Part shown: piece by piece, positions 43,999-53,303 of the stretch
How positions within the stretch are numbered: position 1 is the stretch's first letter
Layout: every line of letters begins with the position of its first letter
Source: Calditrichia bacterium
GTDB taxonomy: Bacteria; Calditrichota; Calditrichia; RBG-13-44-9; J075
Length of the DNA: 64,000 bases
Direction: 5' to 3'
NCBI GenBank assembly: GCA_020635015.1
Contig: JACKAP010000007.1
Location: 124,001-188,000, forward strand
Notes under the pieces: model-generated
Databases searched by the model: none
Seen by the model: only the letters and a program-made list of their open reading frames with translations
Told to the model about the DNA's origin: nothing
Translations under genes and position numbers: made by a program

Positions 43999-44598
43999 AT
44001 GGACCGATCCTCCATAAACCAGGTCATTAAAGATAATATCCGCGAGAATATTGCTGTCAAGCAGGAGATCCTGAGCCAGATGATCCAGCCGGTGGCGCAG
44101 GCGGCGGAAAAACTGGTCGATTGTCTGCACGGCGGCGGCAAGTTGTTGTTCTGCGGCAACGGCGGCAGTGCGGCGGACGCCCAGCACCTGGCGGCGGAAC
44201 TGGTGGTGCGCCTGCGCAGCGCCGTGGAACGCCCCGCCCTGCCGGCCCTCGCTCTAACGGTCGATTCCTCGGTGCTGACCGCCGGAGGCAACGATTACGG
44301 CTTTACCCAGGTGTTTTCCCGGCAGATCGAAGCGCTGGGCCATCCGGGCGACGTGTTGATCGCCATCAGCACCAGCGGCAATTCCCCCAACGTGATCGCC
44401 GCGGTGGAAACCGCCCGTCAAAAGAAGATCTTTGTGGTCGGCTTCCTGGGAGGCAGCGGCGGTAAACTGGCGGCGCTGGTGGACCTGCCCCTGACTGTTC
44501 CCTCCCATACCACCGCCCGTATTCAGGAATCGCACATATTGATCGGGCATATTCTTTGTCTGTTGATTGAGGAATTGCTGTTTGAAAAACCGGTATGA
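43999..44598 (+). CDS. gmhA: Phosphoheptose isomerase
   Basis: SIS-fold enzyme converting sedoheptulose-7-phosphate to heptose-7-phosphate, first step of ADP- or GDP-heptose for surface glycans. About 199 residues. GNGGSAADAQHLAAELV, GGNDYGFTQVFSRQ, ISTSGNSPNV and ARIQESHILIGH are present. GAGGG precedes ATG 43999, which lies 19 bases after the GGGP synthase stop. The other heptose genes (gmhB, hddA, hldE) are not in view. The following gap holds a family A hairpin. Confidence 0.92.
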   Translation: MDRSSINQVIKDNIRENIAVKQEILSQMIQPVAQAAEKLVDCLHGGGKLLFCGNGGSAADAQHLAAELVVRLRSAVERPALPALALTVDSSVLTAGGNDYGFTQVFSRQIEALGHPGDVLIAISTSGNSPNVIAAVETARQKKIFVVGFLGGSGGKLAALVDLPLTVPSHTTARIQESHILIGHILCLLIEELLFEKPV

Positions 44599-44609
44599 TA
44601 AATTTTTGT

Positions 44610-44719
44610 TGGTGGGTGAATGGGTGAATGGGTGTATGAGTTGATGAGTTAATATAGGGATGAAATTTTACCAGGTTTACCCCATACACCCATACACCCA
44701 TACACTCATTCACCCATTC
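44610..44719. repeat. Family A hairpin, copy 9
   Basis: Left arm ggtgggtgaatgggtgaatg, ggtgtatgagttgatgagtt; right arm ccccatacacccatacaccc, atacactcattcacccatt. It fills half of the gap before the first flippase. Confidence 0.8.
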
Positions 44720-44808
44720 TCTATTTTTCCGGTCTTGCAGTTGTGATCTCATTCGCTACTTAAAATTCCCTTCGCTTCGATATTGCCGCTTCATTATCAA
44801 GAAAGAAC

Positions 44809-46257
44809 ATGACGACAACCCAACGCATCATCAAGAATAGCTTTTTCCTGACCGGCGGAAACGTGGTGGCCAAGGCCCTCAACCTGGTGTTGCTGCTGAT
44901 CCTCACCCGGATGCTCGGCCGCGAAGGATTCGGGCTCTACAGCTTTGCCTTTGCCTACGTCATGCTGTTTCTCCTCTTTACCCACCTGGGACTGAACACC
45001 TACCTGGTGCGGGAGATCGCCAAGGATAAATCCTCCGGGCCGGAACACATCGCCCTTACCCTGCCGCTGGTGCTGATCTGCTCCCTGCTCACCGCCGCGC
45101 TGGTCAACGGCATCGCCTGGATGGTAAACTGGTCCGGGCAGGAGCGCCTGATTATCGCCGTCTTCAGCGGCTACATGATCTTCGATGCCCTGGGCCGCTA
45201 CCTGTTCTCCATCTTCCGCGCCTACGAACGCATGGCCTACGAGGCGCTGGTTTACATGACCGAGCGCGCCGGCCTGTTGATCGTTACCCTGATCGGCTGG
45301 CAGTTGAACTGGAGGCTGGAATCCCTGGTGGCCTGGTTTACCCTGATCATGGTGCTGAAACTGCTCCTGGCCTGGTACTTCGTGCACCGGCATTTCTTTC
45401 CGCTTAAACTGCGCTGGAATGGGAGCGAGGCCCTGGCGATGCTCCGCCAGGCCTATCCCTTTGCCCTGGTGGGCATCTTTGGGGCGATGAGCATGCGCAT
45501 CGATACCATCATGCTGAAAGTCTTTCACTCCGCCGATGCCGTCGGTCTCTATAATACCGGGCGCAAGCTGGTAGAGAGCCTGGCGTTTATCCCGGAAAAT
45601 ATCGCTTTTGCTATGTTCCCGGCCCTGTCGGTGCTGTTTCTCAGCGACCCGAAAAAATTTCAGGAGACCTTCACCCGCATTCTGCAGTATATGCTGATCA
45701 TTGCCCTGCCCCTCACCATCGGCAGCTACCTGCTGGCGCCGCGTTTTATTGAACTGCTGTTTGAGCCGGAATTTGCCCGTTCCTATATTGCTCTGCAGTG
45801 GCTCTCCCTCTGGCTGGGCATCCTGTTCCTGAAATATGCCTTCGCCACCACCCTCAATGTGGTGGGCAAACAGCACCTGTTTTCGCTTTTCGCCGGGATT
45901 TCCATGGTGCTCAACGTGGTGCTCAATTACCTGTTGATTCCACAGTATGATATCGGCGGCGCCGGCTTTGCAACCGTTGTCTCCGAGGCGGCCGGGCTGC
46001 TGCTGATCTATATCGGACTGCGCAAATTTACCGGGCTGCCCCGCTTTTCCCCGATATTTGTGAAATTACTGCTGGTCGGGGGAGGGTTTTATCTGGTGCT
46101 CTTTTGGCTGCAGTCGGCCAACCTGTTCCTGGCGATCGGTGGCTCTGGGCTGATTTATCTGCTGTTGCTGTTGCTGACCGGGAGTGTCTCGCGGGAAGAT
46201 TATTTGTATTTCCGCGGGGTGATTGCGAAGAAACTTTCTGCCCGGCAGGTTTCGTAG
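44809..46257 (+). CDS. Polysaccharide flippase (Wzx/MATE-like), first copy
   Basis: Inner-membrane lipid-linked oligosaccharide flippase of the polysaccharide-biosynthesis (RfbX/Wzx) family, 482 residues with about 14 transmembrane helices. The N-terminus SFFLTGGNVVAKALNLVLLL, LGREGFGLYSFAFA and RIDTIMLKVFHSADAVGLYN are typical. It moves undecaprenyl-linked repeat units to the outer leaflet. Start ATG 44809. It begins the continuous plus-strand glycan cluster that ends at 57167. Confidence 0.88.
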   Translation: MTTTQRIIKNSFFLTGGNVVAKALNLVLLLILTRMLGREGFGLYSFAFAYVMLFLLFTHLGLNTYLVREIAKDKSSGPEHIALTLPLVLICSLLTAALVNGIAWMVNWSGQERLIIAVFSGYMIFDALGRYLFSIFRAYERMAYEALVYMTERAGLLIVTLIGWQLNWRLESLVAWFTLIMVLKLLLAWYFVHRHFFPLKLRWNGSEALAMLRQAYPFALVGIFGAMSMRIDTIMLKVFHSADAVGLYNTGRKLVESLAFIPENIAFAMFPALSVLFLSDPKKFQETFTRILQYMLIIALPLTIGSYLLAPRFIELLFEPEFARSYIALQWLSLWLGILFLKYAFATTLNVVGKQHLFSLFAGISMVLNVVLNYLLIPQYDIGGAGFATVVSEAAGLLLIYIGLRKFTGLPRFSPIFVKLLLVGGGFYLVLFWLQSANLFLAIGGSGLIYLLLLLLTGSVSREDYLYFRGVIAKKLSARQVS

Positions 46258-46349
46258 GATTTTTCTTGACATGATGCCGAATCTTCGTTATGCTGTGCCT
46301 CGATTGCACAGGCTTCTCCTGAAAAACCAAAATTCATGGATCTTGTGGC

Positions 46350-47270
46350 ATGAAGTATGAAACTGTAGAGCACTGCTATCTGTGCGGCCATGCCAAGGCT
46401 GAGCCGATCGGTCAGTTGGACGACTTTCGGATGATGCGCTGCAAAACCTGCTCGTTCACTTATATCGATCACCGTCCGGTGGAGATGGAAACAGACGAAC
46501 TGTATAGCAGCTATTTTTCCGGAAGCAATGCAGATTACGGAAAGTGCTATCAGGGCTATATTCAGGAGAATCAGCACAAGCGAAGCAGCAAATTCCACCT
46601 GAACCGCTTTCACAAACGGGTGCTCAAAAAACTCAAGAAATATGCGCCGGGCAATCAACTGCTCGATATCGGCTGCGCCGCCGGTTTTTTTATGCAGGAT
46701 GCCCGGGACAGCGGGTGGGAACCCCGCGGGATCGATATTGCCAAGCCGGCCCTGGATTTTGCCCGCACCGAGCTGTCGCTGGACGTGGCTTACGGCCGCC
46801 TGAAGGAACAGCAGTATCCCGATGCCGCCTTTGACGCCGTCACCATGTTCGATCTCATCGAGCACCTCTACGCTCCGCTGAAGGAACTTCGCGAGATCCA
46901 CCGGATTCTCAAACCCGGCGGCATCCTGTGCATCTATACCCCCAATGTAGAAAGCATCAAGCGTAAAATCCAGGGGGGGCGCTGGTATGCCTTCAAACCC
47001 CGGGAGCATAATTACTACTTTTCCCGCAAAACCCTGCAAATGATGCTGGAAAAACGCGATTTTGAAGTGCTGTATTCCCGCACCGGCTACACCCGCTGGC
47101 TGATCCTGCCCAATTTCCGCAACCGCCTGCGCAATCGCCCCTGGCTGCTGAAGCTGGTCAACGGCAGCCTGAAACTGGTCAATGAAACCGTTGGGAGGGT
47201 GATCTTTAAACCCTTTGAATTGTTCAACATGGGAGACGCCATTCTGCTGTTCGCCCGCAAGAAAGCCTGA
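46350..47270 (+). CDS. Class I SAM-dependent methyltransferase with N-terminal zinc-ribbon
   Basis: 306 residues. The N-terminus has two CxxC pairs (EHCYLCG and MRCKTCSF), forming a small zinc ribbon typical of methyltransferases in glycan clusters. The Methyltransf_23-type domain shows LLDIGCAAGFFMQDARDSGW (SAM-binding motif I), RGIDIAKPAL, MFDLIEHLYAPLKELREIHR and LKPGGILCIYTPN. The C-terminal region ends with FKPFELFNMGDAILLFARK. Probably methylates a sugar or nucleotide sugar of the surface polymer. No clear Shine-Dalgarno. Confidence 0.85.
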   Translation: MKYETVEHCYLCGHAKAEPIGQLDDFRMMRCKTCSFTYIDHRPVEMETDELYSSYFSGSNADYGKCYQGYIQENQHKRSSKFHLNRFHKRVLKKLKKYAPGNQLLDIGCAAGFFMQDARDSGWEPRGIDIAKPALDFARTELSLDVAYGRLKEQQYPDAAFDAVTMFDLIEHLYAPLKELREIHRILKPGGILCIYTPNVESIKRKIQGGRWYAFKPREHNYYFSRKTLQMMLEKRDFEVLYSRTGYTRWLILPNFRNRLRNRPWLLKLVNGSLKLVNETVGRVIFKPFELFNMGDAILLFARKKA

Positions 47271-47282
47271 CAGGATATCAAC

Positions 47283-48353
47283 GTGCCAGATACCCCAAAT
47301 GGCCCCCGGCCATCTGAGTTTCCGGAAGCAGCCCCGCACAATGCGGCATCTTCCGCTTCTCCGCCGGTTTTATCGATTGTGATCGTCAACTGGAACACCG
47401 CCGACCTGCTTGATGCCTGCCTGGCCAGCATTTACCGCTATACCGCCGGGATCTACTTCGAAATTATCGTATTCGACAACGCCTCCGCCGATCATTCCCG
47501 GGAAGTGCTGGGTAAATATCCCGAGGTGAGCGCGATTTTTCATCCGGAGAATATCGGATTTGCCGCCGGCAACAATCGCGCCGCCGAATGTGCCCGGGGC
47601 GAATTCCTGCTGCTGCTTAATCCCGACACCGAAATCCGCGACAATATTTTTCCGGAAATCATCGCTTACCTGAAAGAAAGTCCTTACCGGGTGCTCGGCC
47701 CCCGGCTGCTCCTGCCCGACGGCAGCGTGCAGATGACCAGTGGCAACTTTCCTGGTCTGTGGCGTATGCTCGTTCAGAATATTTACTCATTCTTAAAAAT
47801 GCTTCGTCTCAGCGCCTTGATCCCCTTCCTGGCATTACTGTCGAGGGTGCCGGCGGGTCAGTTTTCTGGAATGGGCCGCTGGTGGGATCCGGAACAGGTT
47901 CATCCGGTCGATTGGGTCTCCGGGGCCTGCATGCTGCTGCGCCGGGATGACTTTATGACTGTCGGCCGATTCGATGAGGATTTTACACTCTATGCCGAAG
48001 AGTTCGAACTTTGTTACCGCCTGGCGAAAGCAGGGAAAACAGCGGTATATTACGGTCGGGTTGCGGCGCTGCATCATAGTGCCGCCAGTACCCGGCAGTT
48101 CCGGGAAAGGAGCCATATTCTTCGCACCCAGGCGATGCTGCGTTTTTATGAGAAGTTCCGTCCCGGGGCGGAGGTGCTGGTTTATCGACTCGTGGTGATT
48201 GTCGCGAACGTGCTGGGCGCGATCTGGCACCAACTGCTGGCCCTTCCGGCGACCGGGGAAAACCGGGAAACTCACCTGCGTTATGCCCGCACTTATTGGC
48301 AGGTGACGCAAATTTACGCCGGTTGGGTGCGGCAGGTGAAGCTGCCGGGGTAA
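47283..48353 (+). CDS. Glycosyltransferase family 2 (rhamnosyltransferase-like)
   Basis: GT-A enzyme of 356 residues with start codon GTG 47283, supported by AGGAT about 8 bases upstream. LSIVIVNWNTADLLDACLAS is the nucleotide-binding start, FDNASADHS and LLLLNPDTEIRDN carry the DxD-type metal motif, and VDWVSGACMLLRRDDF is the acceptor region. The NPDTE and GACML motifs are common in rhamnosyltransferase-like members, and rfbB/rfbC lie upstream, but sugar specificity is inferred. Followed after 2 bases by the next glycosyltransferase. Confidence 0.85.
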   Translation: MPDTPNGPRPSEFPEAAPHNAASSASPPVLSIVIVNWNTADLLDACLASIYRYTAGIYFEIIVFDNASADHSREVLGKYPEVSAIFHPENIGFAAGNNRAAECARGEFLLLLNPDTEIRDNIFPEIIAYLKESPYRVLGPRLLLPDGSVQMTSGNFPGLWRMLVQNIYSFLKMLRLSALIPFLALLSRVPAGQFSGMGRWWDPEQVHPVDWVSGACMLLRRDDFMTVGRFDEDFTLYAEEFELCYRLAKAGKTAVYYGRVAALHHSAASTRQFRERSHILRTQAMLRFYEKFRPGAEVLVYRLVVIVANVLGAIWHQLLALPATGENRETHLRYARTYWQVTQIYAGWVRQVKLPG

Positions 48354-48355
48354 TT

Positions 48356-49501
48356 ATGAGTGAACTTTCCAACAAAAAAATACTGATGGTCTCCTACACC
48401 TCTTTTATCCAGAAGTTTTACCAGACCCTTCCCCGGGAGATCGCCCGCGCCGGCGGGGCGGCAGTGGAGGTGCTGGTGCCGCCTTACTGGAAGGAGATCT
48501 GGAGCGGCGGCAAAAAATGGCTGGAAAAAAGCGAAGATCCCTTCTATCGGCTCCATGTGGGACGGATTTTTTTTCCGGGAAATTTACATTTTGCCTTTTT
48601 TCGAGAGCGCCTGGCTAGTTTATTAAAGGGGCTTCAGCCGGACATTATCGATCTGGAGGACGAACCGTTCAATGCCGGCAGCTTTCAGATGATGTGGTAC
48701 CGCCGGCGTTATACCCCGGGCAGTAAGATTGTGCTGCATGCATCGCAGCACCAGTTTAAGCATTATCCACCGCCCTTCAACTGGGTGGAGCGTTATGTGC
48801 TCAAGCGGGCCGATGCCATCCTGGTGCGAAATAGCATGGCCCGCGATGTGCTGCTGCGCAAGGGCTACCGGGGAATTTTGGAGATTGTCACCCATGGGGT
48901 GAACACCGAAGCCTTCGCGCCCCGGAAAGCGTCGGCACTGCATCGGGAACTCTCCCCGGACGGCAAACCGCTGGTAGGTTATATTGGCGCCCTGGCAGAA
49001 CACAAGGGGATCGATCATCTGATCCGGGCTGTCCGCGGCCTGCCCTGCCGGCTGCTGCTGGTGGGCGACGGTCCGGAACGGGAATCCCTGATGAAATTGG
49101 CCGGAGAACAACAGGTAGATCTGTGCTGGCGCCCCCCGGCCGACCATGCCGGGGTCGCGGCATATTTCAACGCGCTGGATGTGTTTGTGTTACCGTCCCT
49201 GACCCGCAAGAACTGGATCGAAAAATTCGGCCGGGTGCTGATCGAAGCGATGGCCAGCGGGGTGCCGGTGATCGGCTCGGAATCGGGAGAGATCCCCCGG
49301 GTGCTGGCGGATGCGGGGTGGACGTTTCCGGAGGGTGATGAACCCATACTACGCGAAAAAATTACTACTCTGCTGAACCGGCCGGATCTACGCCAGGAAC
49401 TGGCCGACCGGGGCCGCCGCCGGGCCGAGCAGCTCTATTCCTGGGAGTCGATTGCGAAGCAGACGGTTGCGGTGTATGAGCGGGTTCTGGGAAAAAAATA
49501 A
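48356..49501 (+). CDS. Glycosyltransferase family 4
   Basis: GT-B enzyme of about 381 residues; ATG 48356 directly after the preceding stop. KKILMVSYTSFIQ opens the N-terminal Rossmann domain, HASQHQFKHYPPPF and ADAILVRNSMARDVL follow, and the C-terminal GT1-type donor domain has GYIGALAEHKGIDHLIRA and the EX7E motif EKFGRVLIEAMASGVP. Donor and linkage unknown. Part of the polymer assembly cluster. Confidence 0.87.
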   Translation: MSELSNKKILMVSYTSFIQKFYQTLPREIARAGGAAVEVLVPPYWKEIWSGGKKWLEKSEDPFYRLHVGRIFFPGNLHFAFFRERLASLLKGLQPDIIDLEDEPFNAGSFQMMWYRRRYTPGSKIVLHASQHQFKHYPPPFNWVERYVLKRADAILVRNSMARDVLLRKGYRGILEIVTHGVNTEAFAPRKASALHRELSPDGKPLVGYIGALAEHKGIDHLIRAVRGLPCRLLLVGDGPERESLMKLAGEQQVDLCWRPPADHAGVAAYFNALDVFVLPSLTRKNWIEKFGRVLIEAMASGVPVIGSESGEIPRVLADAGWTFPEGDEPILREKITTLLNRPDLRQELADRGRRRAEQLYSWESIAKQTVAVYERVLGKK

Positions 49502-49537
49502 TGTGTATAGAAGGACTGTAAAATGCGGAGAACTTAT

Positions 49538-49664
49538 GCAAGGGGCAAGGGGCATGGCGCCATAATATACAAGCATAAGTTCCGATACCCGCACTGTAAT
49601 ACACCATGCGCCATGCCCCATGCCCCTTGCAAAGCAATCAACCCATTCACCACTTAACCCAAAA
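49538..49664. repeat. Inverted repeat aggggcaaggggcatggcgc plus family A remnant
   Basis: Left arm tgcaaggggcaaggggcatg, gcgccat (49538-49564); right arm atgcgccatgccccatgccc, cttgc (49606-49630); then caacccattcaccacttaac as a family A remnant. It fills the gap between two glycosyltransferase genes. Confidence 0.75.
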
Positions 49665-49669
49665 TCATC

Positions 49670-50803
49670 ATGCCCGATAAAACCACCATCGTTATCAACG
49701 GCCGCTTCCTGACCCAGCCGATTACCGGGGTGCAGCGGTATGCCCATGAGATCGTTCGTGCGCTCGATGACCTGATCGATCGCTCAGCGCCGGAAGTGGA
49801 ACCGTTTTCCTTCCAAATTGTCGCCCCGCGCAAGGATCTGATCCATGAACTGCCCCTGCGCCATATCGATATCCGCCATGCCGGAAACCTCCGCGGACAT
49901 TTGTGGGAGCAGCGGGATCTGCCTGCAGCGTTTGAAGATGGGGTGCTGTTTTGCCCCGGCAATACCGCCCCGTTGAGCACGCTGCACAGTGATCAGCCGG
50001 TGGTGGTGACGGTGCACGACCTTTCCTATCTCTACTTTCCCGATGCCTACAGTTTTTCCTTTAAAGCGTTATATAAGATGCTCATCCCGGCTGCCTTCCG
50101 CCGGGCGGATGCGGTGATTACCGTCTCCTACTCGGAAAAAGCGGCGATGCTGCGGTATTACCCGCGCCTCTCCCACAAGATCCATGTAATCCAAAACGGC
50201 GGTCTGGGCCGGCGCTTCATGGAAGCCGCCCCGCAGGCGGAACCGCCGGCCGACGATGAGGAGCCGATGCTTCTCTACGTCGGAGCGCTCAACCCCCGCA
50301 AGAATCCGCAGGGCATCCTGCAGGCGGTTTCCCTGCTGGCCAGGCGCATGAAGTTCCGCCTGGTGCTGGCTGGTGGGGGAAGTAAATCATTCCAAAACAA
50401 AGAATTGGCAATTCCCAAGGGGCTGAGTGACCGGGTGGAGCTGACCGGCCAAATCAATGATACGGATCAATTGATCGAGCTCTATCGCAATGCTGCCTGC
50501 CTGGTGTTCCCCTCTTTTTATGAAGCGTCTCCTCTGCCGCCGATCGAAGCGATGGCCTGCAACTGCCCGGTGATCGCTTCCGACATTCCCGCGCTGCAGG
50601 AGCGCTGCGGCGATGCCGCGCTGTATTGCGATCCCCACCGCCCGGAAGATATCGCCGACAAGATCCAGCAGGTGCTTGGCAGTCCCGAGCAGGCGGAAGC
50701 GCTGCGCCGGAAAGGCGCCCTGCGCGCCCGGCAATATACCTGGGAATTTTGCGCCAAAGAGACCTTGCAGGTCATCACCAAAGTGCTGAACATGAAGAAA
50801 TAG
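49670..50803 (+). CDS. Glycosyltransferase family 4
   Basis: 377 residues, GT-B fold. N-terminal VINGRFLTQPITGVQRYAHE is typical of mannosyl- and related GT4 enzymes; LFCPGNTAPLST and VTVHDLSYLYFPDAYS follow. The donor domain has LYVGALNPRKNPQGIL and FPSFYEASPLPPIEAMACNC (EX7E variant). Its stop codon TAG is part of the left arm of a perfect hairpin. Sugar specificity unknown. Confidence 0.88.
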   Translation: MPDKTTIVINGRFLTQPITGVQRYAHEIVRALDDLIDRSAPEVEPFSFQIVAPRKDLIHELPLRHIDIRHAGNLRGHLWEQRDLPAAFEDGVLFCPGNTAPLSTLHSDQPVVVTVHDLSYLYFPDAYSFSFKALYKMLIPAAFRRADAVITVSYSEKAAMLRYYPRLSHKIHVIQNGGLGRRFMEAAPQAEPPADDEEPMLLYVGALNPRKNPQGILQAVSLLARRMKFRLVLAGGGSKSFQNKELAIPKGLSDRVELTGQINDTDQLIELYRNAACLVFPSFYEASPLPPIEAMACNCPVIASDIPALQERCGDAALYCDPHRPEDIADKIQQVLGSPEQAEALRRKGALRARQYTWEFCAKETLQVITKVLNMKK

Positions 50804-50850
50804 TATTTAGGGCATGGCCCGTAGTCCGGGCCATGCCCTAAATACTATTT
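50798..50850 (+). terminator. Perfect 24-bp hairpin overlapping the GT4 stop codon
   Basis: Arms aaatagtatttagggcatgg, cccg and cgggccatgccctaaatact, attt are perfectly complementary with a five-base loop. The right arm runs into attttcg, so it can act as an intrinsic terminator. The GT4 stop TAG lies inside the left arm. Confidence 0.75.
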
Positions 50851-50935
50851 TCGTTTATAGATAAGATGCTACGTATTGTGAAACGGCCTTTTATGCAAAG
50901 TAAAATCGCCTCTGGTCATTTGATACAAAACCTAA

Positions 50936-51643
50936 ATGCGTGAATCGGTTATGAAACGAACCTTGAGAAAACTGCGCCGGGTGATCTGGATTCTTCAGGG
51001 AAAGGATCTCTATTGCCGTCCGGAGGTTCGGCGCTCCTGCGAGCGGCACGGCTCCGATTACGGGGGATGGCATATTTGTCCGGAACAGATTGACCGGCAC
51101 AGCATTGTCTATTCTTTCGGCGTGGGCGAGGATATCAGTTTTGATCTTTCCTTGATCGAGCGCTACGGTCTGCAGGTTCATGCCTTTGATCCCACTCCCA
51201 AATCGATCCGCTGGGTTGAGTCGCAACCGCTTCCGAATAATTTTATCTTTCATGATTACGGCGTTGCCGATTATGACGGAGAAGCAGCGTTTTATCCCCC
51301 GGAAAATCCGGCGCACGTCTCCCATACCATGCTGCCATCCTCCGGCGGCCCTGCCCGCAAGATCCTGGTCAAGGTGCACCGCCTGGTGACGATTATGAAA
51401 ATGCTGGGACACCAAAAGATCGATATCCTGAAGATGGATATTGAGGGCGCGGAATACGCAGTGCTGGCGGATCTGCTCAACAGCGATATCGAGGTGTCGC
51501 AGATTCTGGTGGAATTTCACCATCGTTTTAATAATGTCCGGGTCGATCAAACCCGCCAGGCCATCAAGTTGCTGAATCAACACCGTTATCGACTTTTCCA
51601 TGTGGCCGCCAGCGGGGAAGAATACGCCTTTATCCGCGAATAA
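50936..51643 (+). CDS. FkbM-family methyltransferase
   Basis: SAM-dependent methyltransferase of 235 residues. VYSFGVGEDISFDLSLIERY is SAM motif I, VHAFDPTPKSIRW and FHDYGVADYDGEAAFYPP follow, and ILKMDIEGAEYAVLADLL is the FkbM signature. Likely O-methylates a sugar of the surface glycan. ATG 50936 is used; 50951 is an in-frame alternative. Next gene starts 36 bases later. Confidence 0.85.
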   Translation: MRESVMKRTLRKLRRVIWILQGKDLYCRPEVRRSCERHGSDYGGWHICPEQIDRHSIVYSFGVGEDISFDLSLIERYGLQVHAFDPTPKSIRWVESQPLPNNFIFHDYGVADYDGEAAFYPPENPAHVSHTMLPSSGGPARKILVKVHRLVTIMKMLGHQKIDILKMDIEGAEYAVLADLLNSDIEVSQILVEFHHRFNNVRVDQTRQAIKLLNQHRYRLFHVAASGEEYAFIRE

Positions 51644-51679
51644 CGCCAGCCGTATCACCGCGCCGTTTGCTGACCTGCT

Positions 51680-52966
51680 ATGAGCACATCCCTGCGGCAT
51701 ATTATCGGGGCCACCTTTGCCACCCAGGTGGCGGCGTTCCTGATCACCGTCGGCGGCCAGGTGCTGGCCGCCCGCTGGCTGGGGCCGCTCCAATTCGGGG
51801 TGATGGCCACCTTGCTGATGTTTGCCGATGCGGTGAACAAATTCACCAATTTCGGCCTGGAGACCTCCATCCTCTACTTCGTCAGCAACCGCCGCTATCC
51901 CTTCCGGCGCTTCATCGGTACCAATATCATCAACGGTCTGGTGCTGTATGGGGTGGGGGTGCTGGCGATTCTCAGCTTTATGTATGCCGGTGGGATGTCT
52001 CTGCTCTTTCGTCCGGAAGAGGCTGTTCTGGGGAAAGCAGGACTCTGGTGGGGTACCTACCTGCTCTTTGCCGCCATCGTTCATGAATATGGCGGCAACA
52101 TCTGGCTGGGACTGCAACAGTTCCGGCGCTACAACGGCAATATTCTGACCCGCCCGGTGATTTATGTTGCCCTGCTGCTGCTGGTCTATGTTCAGGGCGC
52201 CCTGGATGTCAATGCTGCGCTGGCCATTTACGGCACTTCCTGGCTGCTTCCCGGGCTGTATATCTGGTGGGTGAGCGTTTTTCCGCTGCCCCTGGTATGG
52301 GATGCCCGAATTACCCGCGCCACCATGGGTTACGGGATCCAGGTAATGGGCACCAATCTATTGGTATTTCTGGTCTATCGTTCGGATATTTTCCTGATCG
52401 CCTATTTTCTCTCCCAGGAAGCAGTGGGATACTACTACATCGCGGTGATGGTGGCGGAGCGCCTGCTCTATCTGACCCAATCCTCCCGCCTGGTGCTGAT
52501 GCCGGCGGCAGCCCATGCGCCGGAGCAGCAGGAAAAGGTGCCGCTGCTGATCCGGGCCAACTTGCTGGTTGTGCTGCTAGGGGCCGCGCTGCTCGGCGCA
52601 GTTGCGCCCTGGCTGATCCCGCTGGTTTTTACTTCCCAATACCAGCCGGCGGTGCTGCCCCTGTTGCTGCTGCTGCCCGGGGTGGTGGCGATTACCCTGC
52701 CCAAGCTGCTTTCCGCCGACCTCGCCGCCCGGGGACTGCCTCGCTATAATCTCTATGCCAATGCGGTGAATTTTTGTATTAATCTGGGGCTGAATCTTTG
52801 GCTGATTCCGCGGATCGGGATTGCCGGAGCGGCGCTCAGTTCCAGTATTGCCTACCTGGTGGCGGCACTGATGATGATGGCTTTTTACCGCCGGGTCAGC
52901 GGGGTGGCGCTGAGCGAACTTCTGTTGCCAAAACGAAGCGACTGGACAGGGTTAAAAAAATTATAA
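51680..52966 (+). CDS. Polysaccharide flippase (Wzx-like), second copy
   Basis: Second membrane flippase in the cluster, 428 residues with about 12-14 helices. FATQVAAFLITVGGQVLAAR, GPLQFGVMATLLMFADAVNK, GLETSILYFVSNRRYPFRRF and VYRSDIFLIAYFLSQEAVG match the RfbX/MATE-like superfamily. It is not a close duplicate of the copy at 44809; lengths and loops differ. It may serve a different repeat unit. Confidence 0.85.
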   Translation: MSTSLRHIIGATFATQVAAFLITVGGQVLAARWLGPLQFGVMATLLMFADAVNKFTNFGLETSILYFVSNRRYPFRRFIGTNIINGLVLYGVGVLAILSFMYAGGMSLLFRPEEAVLGKAGLWWGTYLLFAAIVHEYGGNIWLGLQQFRRYNGNILTRPVIYVALLLLVYVQGALDVNAALAIYGTSWLLPGLYIWWVSVFPLPLVWDARITRATMGYGIQVMGTNLLVFLVYRSDIFLIAYFLSQEAVGYYYIAVMVAERLLYLTQSSRLVLMPAAAHAPEQQEKVPLLIRANLLVVLLGAALLGAVAPWLIPLVFTSQYQPAVLPLLLLLPGVVAITLPKLLSADLAARGLPRYNLYANAVNFCINLGLNLWLIPRIGIAGAALSSSIAYLVAALMMMAFYRRVSGVALSELLLPKRSDWTGLKKL

Positions 52967-53011
52967 AAATGGTATGATGATAGTAAAATTACCGCTAATT
53001 TAAGGCCTTTT

Positions 53012-53270
53012 GGGATGTTGGATGTTGGATGTTGGATGTTGGATGTTGGATGTTGGATGTTGGATGCTGGATGCTGGATGCTGGATGCTGGATGCTGGAT
53101 GAAACGTTCGCTCATTTGATACACGAAGCAAGCAAAAAATAAATTAAAAGCAACCACCCATAAATTGAGCACCGTAACATCAATTATCAAATTAATGCAC
53201 TATAAACCTATGTTTTCTATTCCCATATTACATCCAGTATCCAGTATCCAGTATCCAGCATCCAGTATCT
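53012..53270. repeat. Long inverted array ggatgttgg ... catccagta
   Basis: Tandem ggatgtt then ggatgct units from 53012 to 53101, and catccagtatccagt units from 53231 to 53270 in opposite orientation, with about 130 bases between. It occupies most of the 337-base gap 52967-53303; nothing else was recognised there. Confidence 0.8.
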
Positions 53271-53303
53271 TCATCATGTCGAATCGACAATAAACCGCTA
53301 TTT

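Noticed and set aside
44797..45876. 359-residue minus-strand open frame over the first flippase
   Set aside because: Antisense to a clear Wzx-type membrane protein; rich in Q, G, H, typical of shadow frames.
46200..47339. 379-residue minus-strand open frame over the methyltransferase
   Set aside because: Spans three plus-strand genes in part; no domain; plus-strand genes are well supported.
50891..52117. 408-residue minus-strand open frame over FkbM and the second flippase
   Set aside because: Crosses two genes and an intergenic gap; no start site or domain; composition of a shadow frame.
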